From Rhodothermaceae bacterium (GTDB taxonomy: Bacteria > Bacteroidota > Rhodothermia > Balneolales > Cyclonatronaceae), in assembly GCA_020201275.1 (NCBI GenBank), contig JAIVHB010000128.1, forward strand, positions 1-51,538: a stretch of DNA of 51,538 bases. The letters are read 5' to 3'. The translations under genes and the position numbers were made by a program. Positions 26,311 through 34,150 of this stretch are shown here, one piece after another; positions within the stretch are counted from its first letter, which is position 1; each line of letters opens with the position of its first letter. A model generated the notes under the pieces. The model worked only from the letters and a program-made list of their open reading frames with translations. It had not been told where the DNA came from and did no database searches.

Positions 26311-27111
26311 ATGAAGATTTTATATGCTGCGGCGGAAATATCGCCCTTCGCCAAGATGACAAATACCGCCGATCTTATGCGTTTCCTGCCGGCTTCACTT
26401 CAGGACAAAGGGTTTGAAATCCGCATATTGCTGCCAAAATACGGCTCCATTCACGACCGAAGAAACAGACTTCACGAGGTAATCCGCCTATCGGGTATTG
26501 AAGTAAAGGTAGCCGACAATGTGGAAAGCATGCGGATCAAGGTGGCCAGCATACCCAATGCGAAACTTCAGGTCTACTTTCTCGATAACGATACCTATTT
26601 CAAGAGAAAAGGCCTGTTTCGTGATGCAAAAGGCAATTTCTATGATGATAATGCCGAGCGTCTGATCTTCTACAATAAAGGAATCCTCGAAACCGTAATT
26701 AAACTCGGGTGGAAACCTGATTTCATACACTGCCATGACTGGGCTGCCGGATTTGTACCTGTTTTCATGAAAGAAACCTACAAAGACCAGGAAATTTTTA
26801 AAAACACCAAGATCATCTATAATCTGCACAGCCCGGTAAACGAAGGAATTTTCAATGAGGATTTCATTGATCTCGCCCGACTTCCCGAGGGATTTGACAA
26901 AAGCCGGGTAATGACCGGAGACAAGGTCGACTTCATACGTGCCGGTCTGTCGTATGCCGACCACGTTGTAACCAGCAACGATATCAGTGGTGAATTTGAT
27001 GATCTTTTTAAAGAGTTGAACATTACGCCCACTAAAATCCAGGGTTCTCCGTTCGATATGTCAAGCAAGTTTGCTGATTACTACAACAGCCTTGCACCCG
27101 TGAACGACTAA
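26311..27111 (+). CDS. Half-length GT5 'glycogen/starch synthase' (N-terminal catalytic domain only)
   Basis: This 266-residue protein aligns by eye to the N-terminal Rossmann domain of GT5 glycogen synthase (MKILYAAAEISPFAKM, FDNDTYF-type, then PDFIHCHDWAAGFVPVFMKE, YNLHSPVNEGIF). It stops before the whole C-terminal GT1-like domain. The KxGGLADV ADP-glucose motif is replaced by KMTNTADLM (residues 15-23). Full GlgA is about 480 residues. Half-length relatives with the same altered motif occur in Bacteroidota beside DUF4270 genes, as here, so the truncation looks like a family trait, not a recent break. Glucosyl transfer is doubtful; a glucan-binding or regulatory role is possible. Confidence 0.82.
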   Translation: MKILYAAAEISPFAKMTNTADLMRFLPASLQDKGFEIRILLPKYGSIHDRRNRLHEVIRLSGIEVKVADNVESMRIKVASIPNAKLQVYFLDNDTYFKRKGLFRDAKGNFYDDNAERLIFYNKGILETVIKLGWKPDFIHCHDWAAGFVPVFMKETYKDQEIFKNTKIIYNLHSPVNEGIFNEDFIDLARLPEGFDKSRVMTGDKVDFIRAGLSYADHVVTSNDISGEFDDLFKELNITPTKIQGSPFDMSSKFADYYNSLAPVND

Positions 27112-27138
27112 TTTTCCCAAACCAAATATATTTTCAGA

Positions 27139-28371
27139 TTGAGAGTCTCCGTAACACGACTACTAACCATTGCGGCCATCATCCCGGCTGCATTCCTGTT
27201 TATCTCCTGTGAAGATTCCGGTACTGTCGGATCATCATTTTCCGGATCGAATCAGATTATTCAAGTCGATACACTCCGGATCGATGCCATTACCCCACTG
27301 GATTTGCCCACATTTTCAGGTGAACTTATAAATTTTTCGGCCGGTCAGTACGACGACCCCCTGTTTGGCTCGTTCCGGGCTACAGCGATTATCATGCCGG
27401 GTTTATCAACTGCTGAACGCGTAATCGGATCCGGCGATGAACTCTATTTGGTACTGTACCCTACAACCGTGTATGGCGACTCCACATCAACCGCTGCATT
27501 CGACCTGATAGAAATCGGAGAGCGATGGCGCGGAACCAACTGGACACTGGATGACCGTCCGGTTTTAACCGGTAATGTAATCGGCAGTTTTGAGGTAGGT
27601 CCAGATGCCGATTCAATAGCTGTTCCGATCGATAGAGACTGGATATCTAACTATTCAACATTCATCCCCGAGGTGGAAGGCCAGGACCGTGATTCCACCT
27701 TCCGTGCCAATATATTCGGGTTTGCCATTGTGCCTGCCGGGGGTAATAAAATAGTCGGTTTCAGCGCATCTCAAACTGACGATGAGTCCTTCACCAATCT
27801 GGTCAGCTCCTATCTCTATCACATACCGGAACTGAGCGAGGGTGGTTGGAGAATTTCAAGCAGATCGTGGGCATACAGTCTTGAACATGATTTTTCCACA
27901 GCAACAGTTCCCATGCCTGAAAATGCCACCCCGGTTCTTAATACATTCAAAAATGCATTTCAGCTTGATTTCCGGATAAATGAAGATATTCTTGGTACAA
28001 AAAATATTTCCAGGGTTGAAGCGGTTCTCTACGAAGACACACTTTCTCTACAGAACAGCCTTCCCGAATTTCATAACCGGCCTGAAAGCAACAGAACCTT
28101 TATTTACCGGCTGGAACCCGGGGAGCAGAATTTTTTGGTACTCCGTAACCCGAACGACAATATTTTCAGAAACAACGCCGACGCTTCATACCGCTTTAAT
28201 CTGCTTGGTTATACCAACGATATACTATTTGGTACACCACAACAGTTAACTTTCGTGGCCACTTCAGGTTCGAATAACGGGCTGATTTACCCGAACCTTA
28301 TCTATAACACTCTTGAGCCCGTTTTTTTCCCGAAAATCATCGTAACCAAGCTAATCCCCGAGTCATTGTGA
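27139..28371 (+). CDS. DUF4270-like lipoprotein
   Basis: This 410-residue exported protein has a TTG start and a signal sequence ending in a lipobox-like FISC (Cys about residue 24). The mature part is beta-rich, with a YDDPLFGSF motif near 72 and alternating small strands, as in the Bacteroidota DUF4270 family. Its place straight after the GT5 half-protein is the usual neighbourhood of that family. It likely sits in the outer membrane, facing either the periplasm or the outside. No enzyme motif is seen. The stop overlaps the start of the next gene, so translation is coupled. Confidence 0.72.
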   Translation: MRVSVTRLLTIAAIIPAAFLFISCEDSGTVGSSFSGSNQIIQVDTLRIDAITPLDLPTFSGELINFSAGQYDDPLFGSFRATAIIMPGLSTAERVIGSGDELYLVLYPTTVYGDSTSTAAFDLIEIGERWRGTNWTLDDRPVLTGNVIGSFEVGPDADSIAVPIDRDWISNYSTFIPEVEGQDRDSTFRANIFGFAIVPAGGNKIVGFSASQTDDESFTNLVSSYLYHIPELSEGGWRISSRSWAYSLEHDFSTATVPMPENATPVLNTFKNAFQLDFRINEDILGTKNISRVEAVLYEDTLSLQNSLPEFHNRPESNRTFIYRLEPGEQNFLVLRNPNDNIFRNNADASYRFNLLGYTNDILFGTPQQLTFVATSGSNNGLIYPNLIYNTLEPVFFPKIIVTKLIPESL

Positions 28372-29660
28372 TGCGTAAACTCTTCCCAATTGTTGTTTTT
28401 GTAATGCTATGCATGGTTTCTGTTGCCGGTGCACAGGATCAGTATGAGAATTCCTCTGTCTATTCTTCAATAGGTTTGGGCAACCCGCTTGATTTCAGGT
28501 CATCTTCAGGTGCTTCTATGGGTATGAATGGCGTTGGTATCTGGAGTTTTAACACGATCAACAATTCAAACCCCGCACATTGGGGTGGCAGCTTTTTCAC
28601 TATGGCTACGGCCGGGCTGTCGCTGAAAAATTTCTCAGCATCCGACAATTTCGGGGATCAGAAGAACACCATGATCAATTTCAACCAGATACAGGTTGTA
28701 TTACCCGTATGGCGTGAAGTGATCGGTGTTTCAATATCCATTCAGCCATATACAGAATCCCGTTTTTCGTTCTTTGAAGAGGGTATCATACAGGCTGCCG
28801 ACAGCCTGGGCTATGTAATTGACCGCCGTGGCGACGGCGGCCTCAATAAACTCGAGATCGGCATCGGTGCCCGTATTACCAACTGGCTGCTGGTCGGATA
28901 CGCTCCGTCGCTGGTTTTTGGATACTATGAAAACAGAAACGTTACCCTTTTCAACAGACCTGGTTTTTCCGATGTCAACTATACCGTGGGAACGCGTCAT
29001 AAAGGTTTCGGAAACCGATTCGGTATCCTCGCTTCGCACGCAGGGCTTCTGCGTTCAAATGACAGGATAGTACTGGGATCTACCGTCAGTCTGCCTGTCA
29101 GACTCAACTCAAGGCGAAAAATGACTACCCAGGTTATTACTGGATTTCCGCCACAAAGAAAAACCCTTGAACTGTTCTCCGAAGATTACTACGGCAAAGG
29201 CTTGACCGAATTACCTGTGGAAATGAATACAGGCCTTACGTATTATTTGAATTCAACATTATTAGTTGCCAGTGAAATAATGTATCAGAACTGGGGCGAT
29301 TATAAAAATTTCGAAGGCAGTACGGAAGATTTTCTCAAAGACAGAACCAAATACAGCCTTGGTCTGCAGTACGATGCGCGCCGTCGTGGCGAATCCGGTT
29401 TTATCAATAATTTTATTTATCGCTTAGGTGTCTCTTACGACGACGGGCACCTTTCCCTGAATAATACCAGTATTGAAACAGTTATGATCTCTGCCGGCAT
29501 CAGCATTCCATCCGCCTTTTTCGGATCATCGATCGATATAGGTTTCGATTATGGTATAAGAGGCACCCGATCGAACGATTTGGTGCAGGAGAAAATTTTT
29601 GGGCTACGTGCTTCGTTTAATCTTTCAGAACTCATGTTCCTTCAGAGAAGATTACAATAA
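28368..29660 (+). CDS. Putative outer-membrane beta-barrel protein
   Basis: This 430-residue protein has a signal peptide (RKLFPIVVFVMLCMVSVAGAQ, first part). Many aromatic beta strands follow, including YSSIGLGNPLDFRSSSGASMG near the start, as in FadL/OmpP1-like or PorV/PorQ-like barrels. The start is either GTG 28368 or the adjacent ATG 28371. It overlaps the DUF4270-like gene. The C-terminus LSELMFLQRRLQ lacks the classic terminal Phe. Its function is not recognisable; the DUF4270 neighbour suggests a paired outer-membrane role. Confidence 0.7.
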   Translation: MMRKLFPIVVFVMLCMVSVAGAQDQYENSSVYSSIGLGNPLDFRSSSGASMGMNGVGIWSFNTINNSNPAHWGGSFFTMATAGLSLKNFSASDNFGDQKNTMINFNQIQVVLPVWREVIGVSISIQPYTESRFSFFEEGIIQAADSLGYVIDRRGDGGLNKLEIGIGARITNWLLVGYAPSLVFGYYENRNVTLFNRPGFSDVNYTVGTRHKGFGNRFGILASHAGLLRSNDRIVLGSTVSLPVRLNSRRKMTTQVITGFPPQRKTLELFSEDYYGKGLTELPVEMNTGLTYYLNSTLLVASEIMYQNWGDYKNFEGSTEDFLKDRTKYSLGLQYDARRRGESGFINNFIYRLGVSYDDGHLSLNNTSIETVMISAGISIPSAFFGSSIDIGFDYGIRGTRSNDLVQEKIFGLRASFNLSELMFLQRRLQ

Positions 29661-29675
29661 GAGAAGATTACAGTA
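29644..29675 (+). repeat. Tandem 16-nt duplication across a stop codon
   Basis: Two 16-base units, AGAGAAGATTACAATA and AGAGAAGATTACAGTA, lie head to tail at 29644-29659 and 29660-29675 with one mismatch. The first unit encodes the last residues of the barrel gene and carries most of its TAA stop. Confidence 0.9.
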
Positions 29676-29697
29676 ACAGTCACTTAGTTATATCACA

Positions 29698-30999
29698 ATG
29701 AAAAAAGCAATCATTCTGATGGTGGTAATTCTCGGGGCCACATCTTACGGGTGGGCACAGCCATATGGTTTACCTGCCGATGCAACCTGGTCAATATTTA
29801 ACGAGAACTTTCGGAATAACGATTTTGAAGGTGCTCTTCCCTTTGGCCGTTGGCTGATATTCAACAGGGCAAAAACGCTTGAGGGATACCCGCAGTACAG
29901 GGGCGACCGCAATTTCGACCGTATGATCAAGGTCTATGAACATATGGCTGAGAAGCAGTCTGATCCTGCATTAAAGACGGCATATCTGGATTCAGTAAAC
30001 CAGCTCTATACTACGGCGCTCGACATTTTTACAGCCGACGAGATTGATCATTTCAGTTGGAAACGTAACCAGGCGAGGTTTTTGCAGTCAAATGCCGATA
30101 TTATTGAAAGTGCCAACGATAAAGCTATTGACATCTACCTGGGGCTTTTTGAAGAGAACACCGAACGTTTTGTTCAGGAGGCCGATGGCTGGTATGTAAA
30201 TTTTATCGCACGTTCATACATGGGTTCCGACAGGGAAAAGACGCTCGAGATCATGAAAATTTCTGAACCCTATGCCAACCCTGCTCTGCTTGATAATTTC
30301 GAGCAGATCCGCGATGAACTGTTCCGGGATCCCGACGAACGAATCGTTTATCTCGAAGGAGTTCTTGAATCACGCCCTGACGATCTTGAACTGCTTGATG
30401 AGTTGATGGGGCTCTATGAAAGAACAAACAACCAGGCAAAGCTGCGTAATACTGCGGTACGTCTCTACGAATTAAATCCCAGCTACCATAATGTTATCAG
30501 AATGGCTGAGGCATCTAAGTCTAATGCCGAATACCGGAACGCTATCCGCTATTTCCGTGAAGCGATCACAAAAACCGACAATTCTGATAACCTAAAAAGA
30601 GCCAACATCGAATTGGCCAACAACTATCTGAACCTCGGCGAGTTTCAGCAGGCACGTGATTTTGCTCGCAGGGCATCACAAATTGACCCCAACTGGGGCG
30701 AACCCTATGTGAAAATAGCAGAAATTTACGGTCAGGTCATAACCAATTGCGCCGGTGGAACCCTCGAGAGAACCGATAAGGTTGTTTACTGGCTGGTACT
30801 CGATTACCTTGATAAGGCAAGAAGCGTAGACCGCAGCTATGCCAATACAGTAACACAAATGTACCGCTCATATCAACCGGTTACTCCGACCGTTGAAGAG
30901 AAATTTTATCAGGGCTGGAATGTTGGCGATAAAATCCAGGTGAACAGTTCACTCAGAGAGTGCTACGGCTGGATAGGCGAAACCACAACCGTTCGTTAA
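29698..30999 (+). CDS. Exported tetratricopeptide-repeat protein
   Basis: This 433-residue protein has a cleavable signal peptide (KKAIILMVVILGATSYGWAQ) followed by all-helical repeats. TPR-like pairs are clearest in the second half, for example ANIELANNYLNLGEFQQARDF near 305 and WGEPYVKIAEIYGQV near 340. It would be periplasmic or surface-attached. Such repeat proteins usually act as scaffolds. It follows the barrel gene by 37 bases and may be the last gene of the 22418-30999 cluster. The specific partner is unknown. Confidence 0.8.
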   Translation: MKKAIILMVVILGATSYGWAQPYGLPADATWSIFNENFRNNDFEGALPFGRWLIFNRAKTLEGYPQYRGDRNFDRMIKVYEHMAEKQSDPALKTAYLDSVNQLYTTALDIFTADEIDHFSWKRNQARFLQSNADIIESANDKAIDIYLGLFEENTERFVQEADGWYVNFIARSYMGSDREKTLEIMKISEPYANPALLDNFEQIRDELFRDPDERIVYLEGVLESRPDDLELLDELMGLYERTNNQAKLRNTAVRLYELNPSYHNVIRMAEASKSNAEYRNAIRYFREAITKTDNSDNLKRANIELANNYLNLGEFQQARDFARRASQIDPNWGEPYVKIAEIYGQVITNCAGGTLERTDKVVYWLVLDYLDKARSVDRSYANTVTQMYRSYQPVTPTVEEKFYQGWNVGDKIQVNSSLRECYGWIGETTTVR

Positions 31000-31447
31000 C
31001 ATCTGAATCTGATTAATTGTCAACGTTTTTTTGGAAGTGGCAGATCCTGGTTCAGGTCTGCCACTTTAGTTTCAGCCTGACCTGTACCTTATATGTATCT
31101 GCATCATTTTACATCAAATCAGAATTCAGGTGGGAGTTATAATTCTCTTTTTTTGATACGGTTCATCGTTTTCGCTGTATTTAACCGCTTTTTATTGGTA
31201 TATTAATCATCCCGAAGATGTTAAATGAAGGCGGAACATATTTTTTCAAACAGGGTCGAATTTCTCATAGGAATTCAATAGTTTAAAATAACCAACCGGC
31301 GCTACATTCATATCAAGCCTGCTTCAAGTCCGGGGGCACTGTCATAGGCAAACCCTTTCTCCATACCGGCGTGGCCGGTTACGTGATCATCAGCAGGTTA
31401 CAGTACGATTAATACACGCGTAAATCAGCTCAATTTCAAATTGATTC
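31000..31447 (+). other. 448-base gap: 3' hairpin and long rho leader
   Basis: I see no convincing gene here. A strong stem-loop lies at 31035-31066 (listed separately). The remaining roughly 380 bases are AT-rich with short T runs. A possible 37-codon ORF near 31090 has no conserved features. The region presumably holds the end of the repeat-protein transcript and the promoter and leader of rho. Rho genes in other bacteria are autoregulated by attenuation in their leaders, so regulatory content is plausible but not shown. Confidence 0.5.
31035..31066 (+). terminator. Strong two-step hairpin after the repeat-protein gene
   Basis: Outer arms AAGTGGCAGA (31035-31044) and TCTGCCACTT (31057-31066) pair perfectly over 10 bp. 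Inside, CCTG/CAGG (31046-31049/31053-31056) closes a 3-base loop, with one bulged T. A T7 run precedes, not follows, the stem, so it is not a textbook intrinsic terminator on the plus strand. Confidence 0.5.
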
Positions 31448-32683
31448 ATGAGTAATCAAAAAAACAGAGGTTCGTCCAGGCGTAAAAAGCGTGGAAAACA
31501 AAAACCACATCAAAAAGCCAGGGGCGGACAGGGTACTTCACAAGCCCCCGATTTTTTAGAGAATCGGCACGTGACCCACGGAGGCACCTACTCCGGCGTT
31601 ATTGAAGTGAATGAAAACGGTTACGGTTTCATCAGGAAGCTGAACCATGATTTCTCCAAAACACCGAAGGATCCTTTTGTTTTACCTACCCTGGTACGCA
31701 GAATGTATCTGAAAATGGGGCTGGAACTTGAGGGTGAACTCGAAAAAGACCAGCGTGGCAACCTGCGGGTACTCACGGTAGACAAGGTGAACGGCAAACC
31801 CATCGAAGAGTGGATGAAAGCCAGACGTTTTGAACTGCAGACTCCCATAATGCCGATCGAACAGATCAAACTTGCTCACAGTGAAGACAGTGCAGACCTC
31901 AGGGTAATCGATCTAATCGCCCCGATCGGTATGGGGCAGAGAGCCCTTATCGTGGCACCACCCCGAACCGGTAAAACCGTTCTACTGAAACAGATCGCCG
32001 GAACCATCGACGAATTCTATCCCGAAATATGTCTTGCCGTACTGCTTGTGGATGAACGTCCGGAAGAAGTAACCGACTTCATGAGAACAACCAAAGGGCA
32101 TGTGTTTGCATCCTCAAACGATAAGTCGACCGAAAGTCACACCCGCATATCGGAACTGGCATTGGGCTTCGTCAAGAGAAAAGCTGAGATGGGCCAGAAT
32201 GCTGTTCTGCTCATCGACTCACTTACCCGGATGGGGCGGGCCTACAATGCGGCACAGACCAACTCCGGCCGTACACTATCCGGTGGACTCGACATAAGGG
32301 CGCTGGAAATTCCGAAGCGTATATTTGGATCGGCCCGCAAGATTGAAAATGGCGGATCACTCACCATAATCGCGACCTGCCTTGTCGAAACAAACTCCCG
32401 CATGGACGACCTTATCTTTGAAGAATTCAAAGGCACGGGCAACATGGAACTGGTACTCGACCGAGATCTTGCAAACGATCGTGTATTTCCTGCCATCAAC
32501 ATAGCCGCATCCGGAACACGCAACGAAGACCGGTTTATTGAAGAGTCGATGGAAGAGAGGAACGTAATCAGGCGCTACCTCCTCAGAAAAACCCCGAAAG
32601 AGTCGATGATCAGCCTGCTTCAGGTCCTGAGACGCACGAAGAGCAATCAGGAACTTCTGGACCAGATCGCGACGTTTGCCTGA
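31448..32683 (+). CDS. rho: Transcription termination factor Rho
   Basis: This 411-residue hexameric RNA helicase ends untranslated transcripts. After a short basic, low-complexity N-terminus (about 1-45, rich in Lys/Arg/Gln/Gly) comes the cold-shock-like RNA-binding region (about 46-125). The ATPase core has P-loop APPRTGKT (170-177), Walker B VLLVDERPEEVTD near 200, Q-loop SLTRMGRAYN near 260 and R-loop region GGLDIRALE near 280. The N-terminal insertion is far shorter than in Bacteroides-type Rho. It is monocistronic after a long leader and followed by hairpins. Confidence 0.97.
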   Translation: MSNQKNRGSSRRKKRGKQKPHQKARGGQGTSQAPDFLENRHVTHGGTYSGVIEVNENGYGFIRKLNHDFSKTPKDPFVLPTLVRRMYLKMGLELEGELEKDQRGNLRVLTVDKVNGKPIEEWMKARRFELQTPIMPIEQIKLAHSEDSADLRVIDLIAPIGMGQRALIVAPPRTGKTVLLKQIAGTIDEFYPEICLAVLLVDERPEEVTDFMRTTKGHVFASSNDKSTESHTRISELALGFVKRKAEMGQNAVLLIDSLTRMGRAYNAAQTNSGRTLSGGLDIRALEIPKRIFGSARKIENGGSLTIIATCLVETNSRMDDLIFEEFKGTGNMELVLDRDLANDRVFPAINIAASGTRNEDRFIEESMEERNVIRRYLLRKTPKESMISLLQVLRRTKSNQELLDQIATFA

Positions 32684-32743
32684 TTAGTTTTGAGTAGTGA
32701 GACCGGGATTTTTTGCTACAGGGCACTTTTAAATCTTTTAAGC

Positions 32744-32779
32744 ACCGGCTGAGTCGAGGCAAGCCTCAACTCAGCCGGT
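32744..32779. terminator. Long hairpin after rho
   Basis: CCGGCTGAGT (32745-32754) pairs with ACTCAGCCGG (32769-32778). After one mismatch, GAGGC/GCCTC extends the stem to a tight loop. No T run follows, in line with weak U-tracts seen in this phylum, so termination is inferred from position and stability. Confidence 0.6.
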
Positions 32780-32818
32780 TTAAAGGGAATGAACTCACAT
32801 CATAGCAAAGTCCGGATT

Positions 32819-32840
32819 GGGGGCTTTGAGTAAAGCCCCC
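32819..32840. terminator. Second hairpin between rho and the rhodanese gene
   Basis: GGGGGCTTT (32819-32827) and AAAGCCCCC (32832-32840) form a perfect 9-bp stem with loop GAGT. It lies between convergent genes and could serve either strand. Confidence 0.6.
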
Positions 32841-32892
32841 ACGTGCTTCGACTTCGCTCCACTCCGTTCCGCTGTGCTCAGCATGACGTGGG
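32838..32892. repeat. Dispersed-repeat-like motif in a CCCACGT/ACGTGGG stem
   Basis: CCCACGT (32838-32844) pairs with ACGTGGG (32886-32892). The loop on the minus strand begins GTCATGCTGAGCACAGCG and continues to GAGCGAAGTCGAAGC. This resembles the GTCATxCTGAGC...GCGAAG intergenic repeats found in many bacterial genomes. A related CCGCTTCGCTCC core occurs at 39814-39826. Confidence 0.55.
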
Positions 32893-32910
32893 TGGTCAAT
32901 GTCTCACTAC

Positions 32911-33224
32911 TCAATACTCCTTCATCTCCCGGTCGATCTCCCTCGCCCACTGATTGATGCCGCCGAGCAGGTTTTTCGGATTTTTAAAACCGTATTCATC
33001 GAGAATTTTCACGGCATCCACACTTCTTTCGCCGGTGCGGCAATGTACGATAACCTCCACATCCTTTTTGTCTTCGATCTCGTACATCCGGTTTTCAAGT
33101 TCCGGCAGGGGAATGATGAAGCCATTCAGATTAGAGAGAACTCCTCCCTCACATCCAGAATAAAAATCTCATCCCCGTTATTCAGTTTTTCACGTAGTTC
33201 CTGTACGGTAATATCGGCGGTCAT
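32911..33224 (-). pseudogene. Rhodanese-like domain protein, frameshifted
   Basis: The minus strand encodes a single rhodanese domain in two frames. From ATG 33224 it reads MTADITVQELREKLNNGDEI, then FILDVREEF, and reaches a stop at 33126-33128. In another frame from about 33135 it resumes as SNLNGFIIPLPELENRM, then VIVHCRTGERSVDAV with the active-site Cys loop CRTGERS, and ends at 32911. Intact relatives have about four more residues (of the EYQI type) at the junction, so a net loss of about 10 bases around 33136-33138 would explain it. The gene is either a recent pseudogene or the sequence has an error there. Its 3' end lies inside the inverted-repeat segment. Rhodaneses carry sulfur as a persulfide. 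Confidence 0.8.
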
Positions 33225-33229
33225 ACACG

Positions 33230-33982
33230 TTATTTGATTTCGTATCGATCCAGTTTAAATTGTTCGCCAAGGTAGAGTTTTTTAGCCTCCTCATCTTCGG
33301 CCAGATAATCGGCTGTTCCCTCTTTCAGGATCCGGCCTTCAAACATCAGGTAAGCCCTGTCGGTAATGGCAAGGGTTTCGTGTACGTTATGGTCGGTGAT
33401 AAAGATTCCGATATTTCTCTGCTTAAGTTTGTAGACTATTTCCTGAATATCTTCAACGGCAATCGGATCGACGCCAGCAAACGGCTCATCCAGAAGAATG
33501 AATTTTGGATCTGTGATGAGTGCCCGGGCAATTTCAGTGCGCCTGCGCTCGCCGCCCGACAGGTTATATCCCCTGCTTTTTGCAACTGTTTGAAGATTGA
33601 ATTCCTCAATCAGCCCGTCGGCCTTTTCCCTGATTACGCTTCTCGCGAGTGATGTGTATTCGAGTACGGCCTCCAGGTTCTGCCTCACTGTGAGATTTCT
33701 GAAAACACTGGCTTCCTGGGCAAGATATCCTATGCCGAGTCTGGCCCTCTTAAACATGGGCTTTGTGGTAATATCCAGGTCGTTAAGGTAGATGGAACCC
33801 TTCTCGGGACGTATAAGCCCTATGAACATGTAGAATGTGGTGGTTTTGCCCGCGCCATTCGGGCCGAGCAGGCCTACAATCTCCCCCTGCTGCACACTTA
33901 TAGATACATCGGAAACCACTACCCGTTTTCGGTAGCGTTTGAGCAGATGCCTGGAATGCAGTATCTGTGGTGTGGTTTCCAT
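33230..33982 (-). CDS. lptB: LPS export ABC transporter ATP-binding protein
   Basis: This 250-residue ATPase powers LPS extraction through LptFG. I choose ATG 33982 ([13 protein letters not shown]) over an ATG 45 bases upstream, because the added residues are unlike the family. Walker A is GPNGAGKT at 40-47. The LptB-specific stretch [18 protein letters not shown] is near 85, the signature is LSGGERRR, Walker B is [13 protein letters not shown] and the H-loop is ITDHNVHE. It begins only 5 bases after the rhodanese start on the same strand, so the two may be cotranscribed. Other lpt genes are not in the window. Confidence 0.95.
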   Translation of the reverse strand: METTPQILHSRHLLKRYRKRVVVSDVSISVQQGEIVGLLGPNGAGKTTTFYMFIGLIRPEKGSIYLNDLDITTKPMFKRARLGIGYLAQEASVFRNLTVRQNLEAVLEYTSLARSVIREKADGLIEEFNLQTVAKSRGYNLSGGERRRTEIARALITDPKFILLDEPFAGVDPIAVEDIQEIVYKLKQRNIGIFITDHNVHETLAITDRAYLMFEGRILKEGTADYLAEDEEAKKLYLGEQFKLDRYEIK

Positions 33983-34046
33983 TCGGGTGCAGAGTTTATC
34001 TTGACAGGGAATTAATAAGCATAACAATGTGCCGGATCAAAAGTTA

Positions 34047-34054
34047 CAAATTTA
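34047..34054 (-). promoter_or_regulatory. Putative -7 box TAAATTTG for lptB
   Basis: An exact TAnnTTTG match on the minus strand lies 65 bases upstream of the chosen lptB ATG, in the gap after purQ. No clear -33 TTTG at standard spacing. Confidence 0.38.
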
Positions 34055-34150
34055 CTGCGTGAACGGGCCGGCAGTGCCCCTCAACAGATTAAGGGCTGAT
34101 ATACCCCTGAATGTGCCAGTAGCAGTACCTGTGATGATTACTTTTGCCGG

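Larger units (their letters stand above)
32690..32914. repeat. 225-bp hairpin-rich segment bounded by a 14-bp perfect inverted repeat
   Basis: TTGAGTAGTGAGAC (32690-32703) and its exact reverse complement GTCTCACTACTCAA (32901-32914) bound the region. The left copy lies just after the rho stop. The right copy carries the rhodanese stop codon. Inside are three hairpins and a CTTCG-rich repeat motif. The segment could act as a two-way terminator or as a small mobile-like intergenic repeat; no transposase or target duplication is evident. Confidence 0.75.

Noticed and set aside
32899-33237. A 112-codon plus-strand frame between rho and lptB
   Set aside because: The minus strand encodes a recognisable, though frameshifted, rhodanese with its CRTGERS loop; the plus frame is its mirror.
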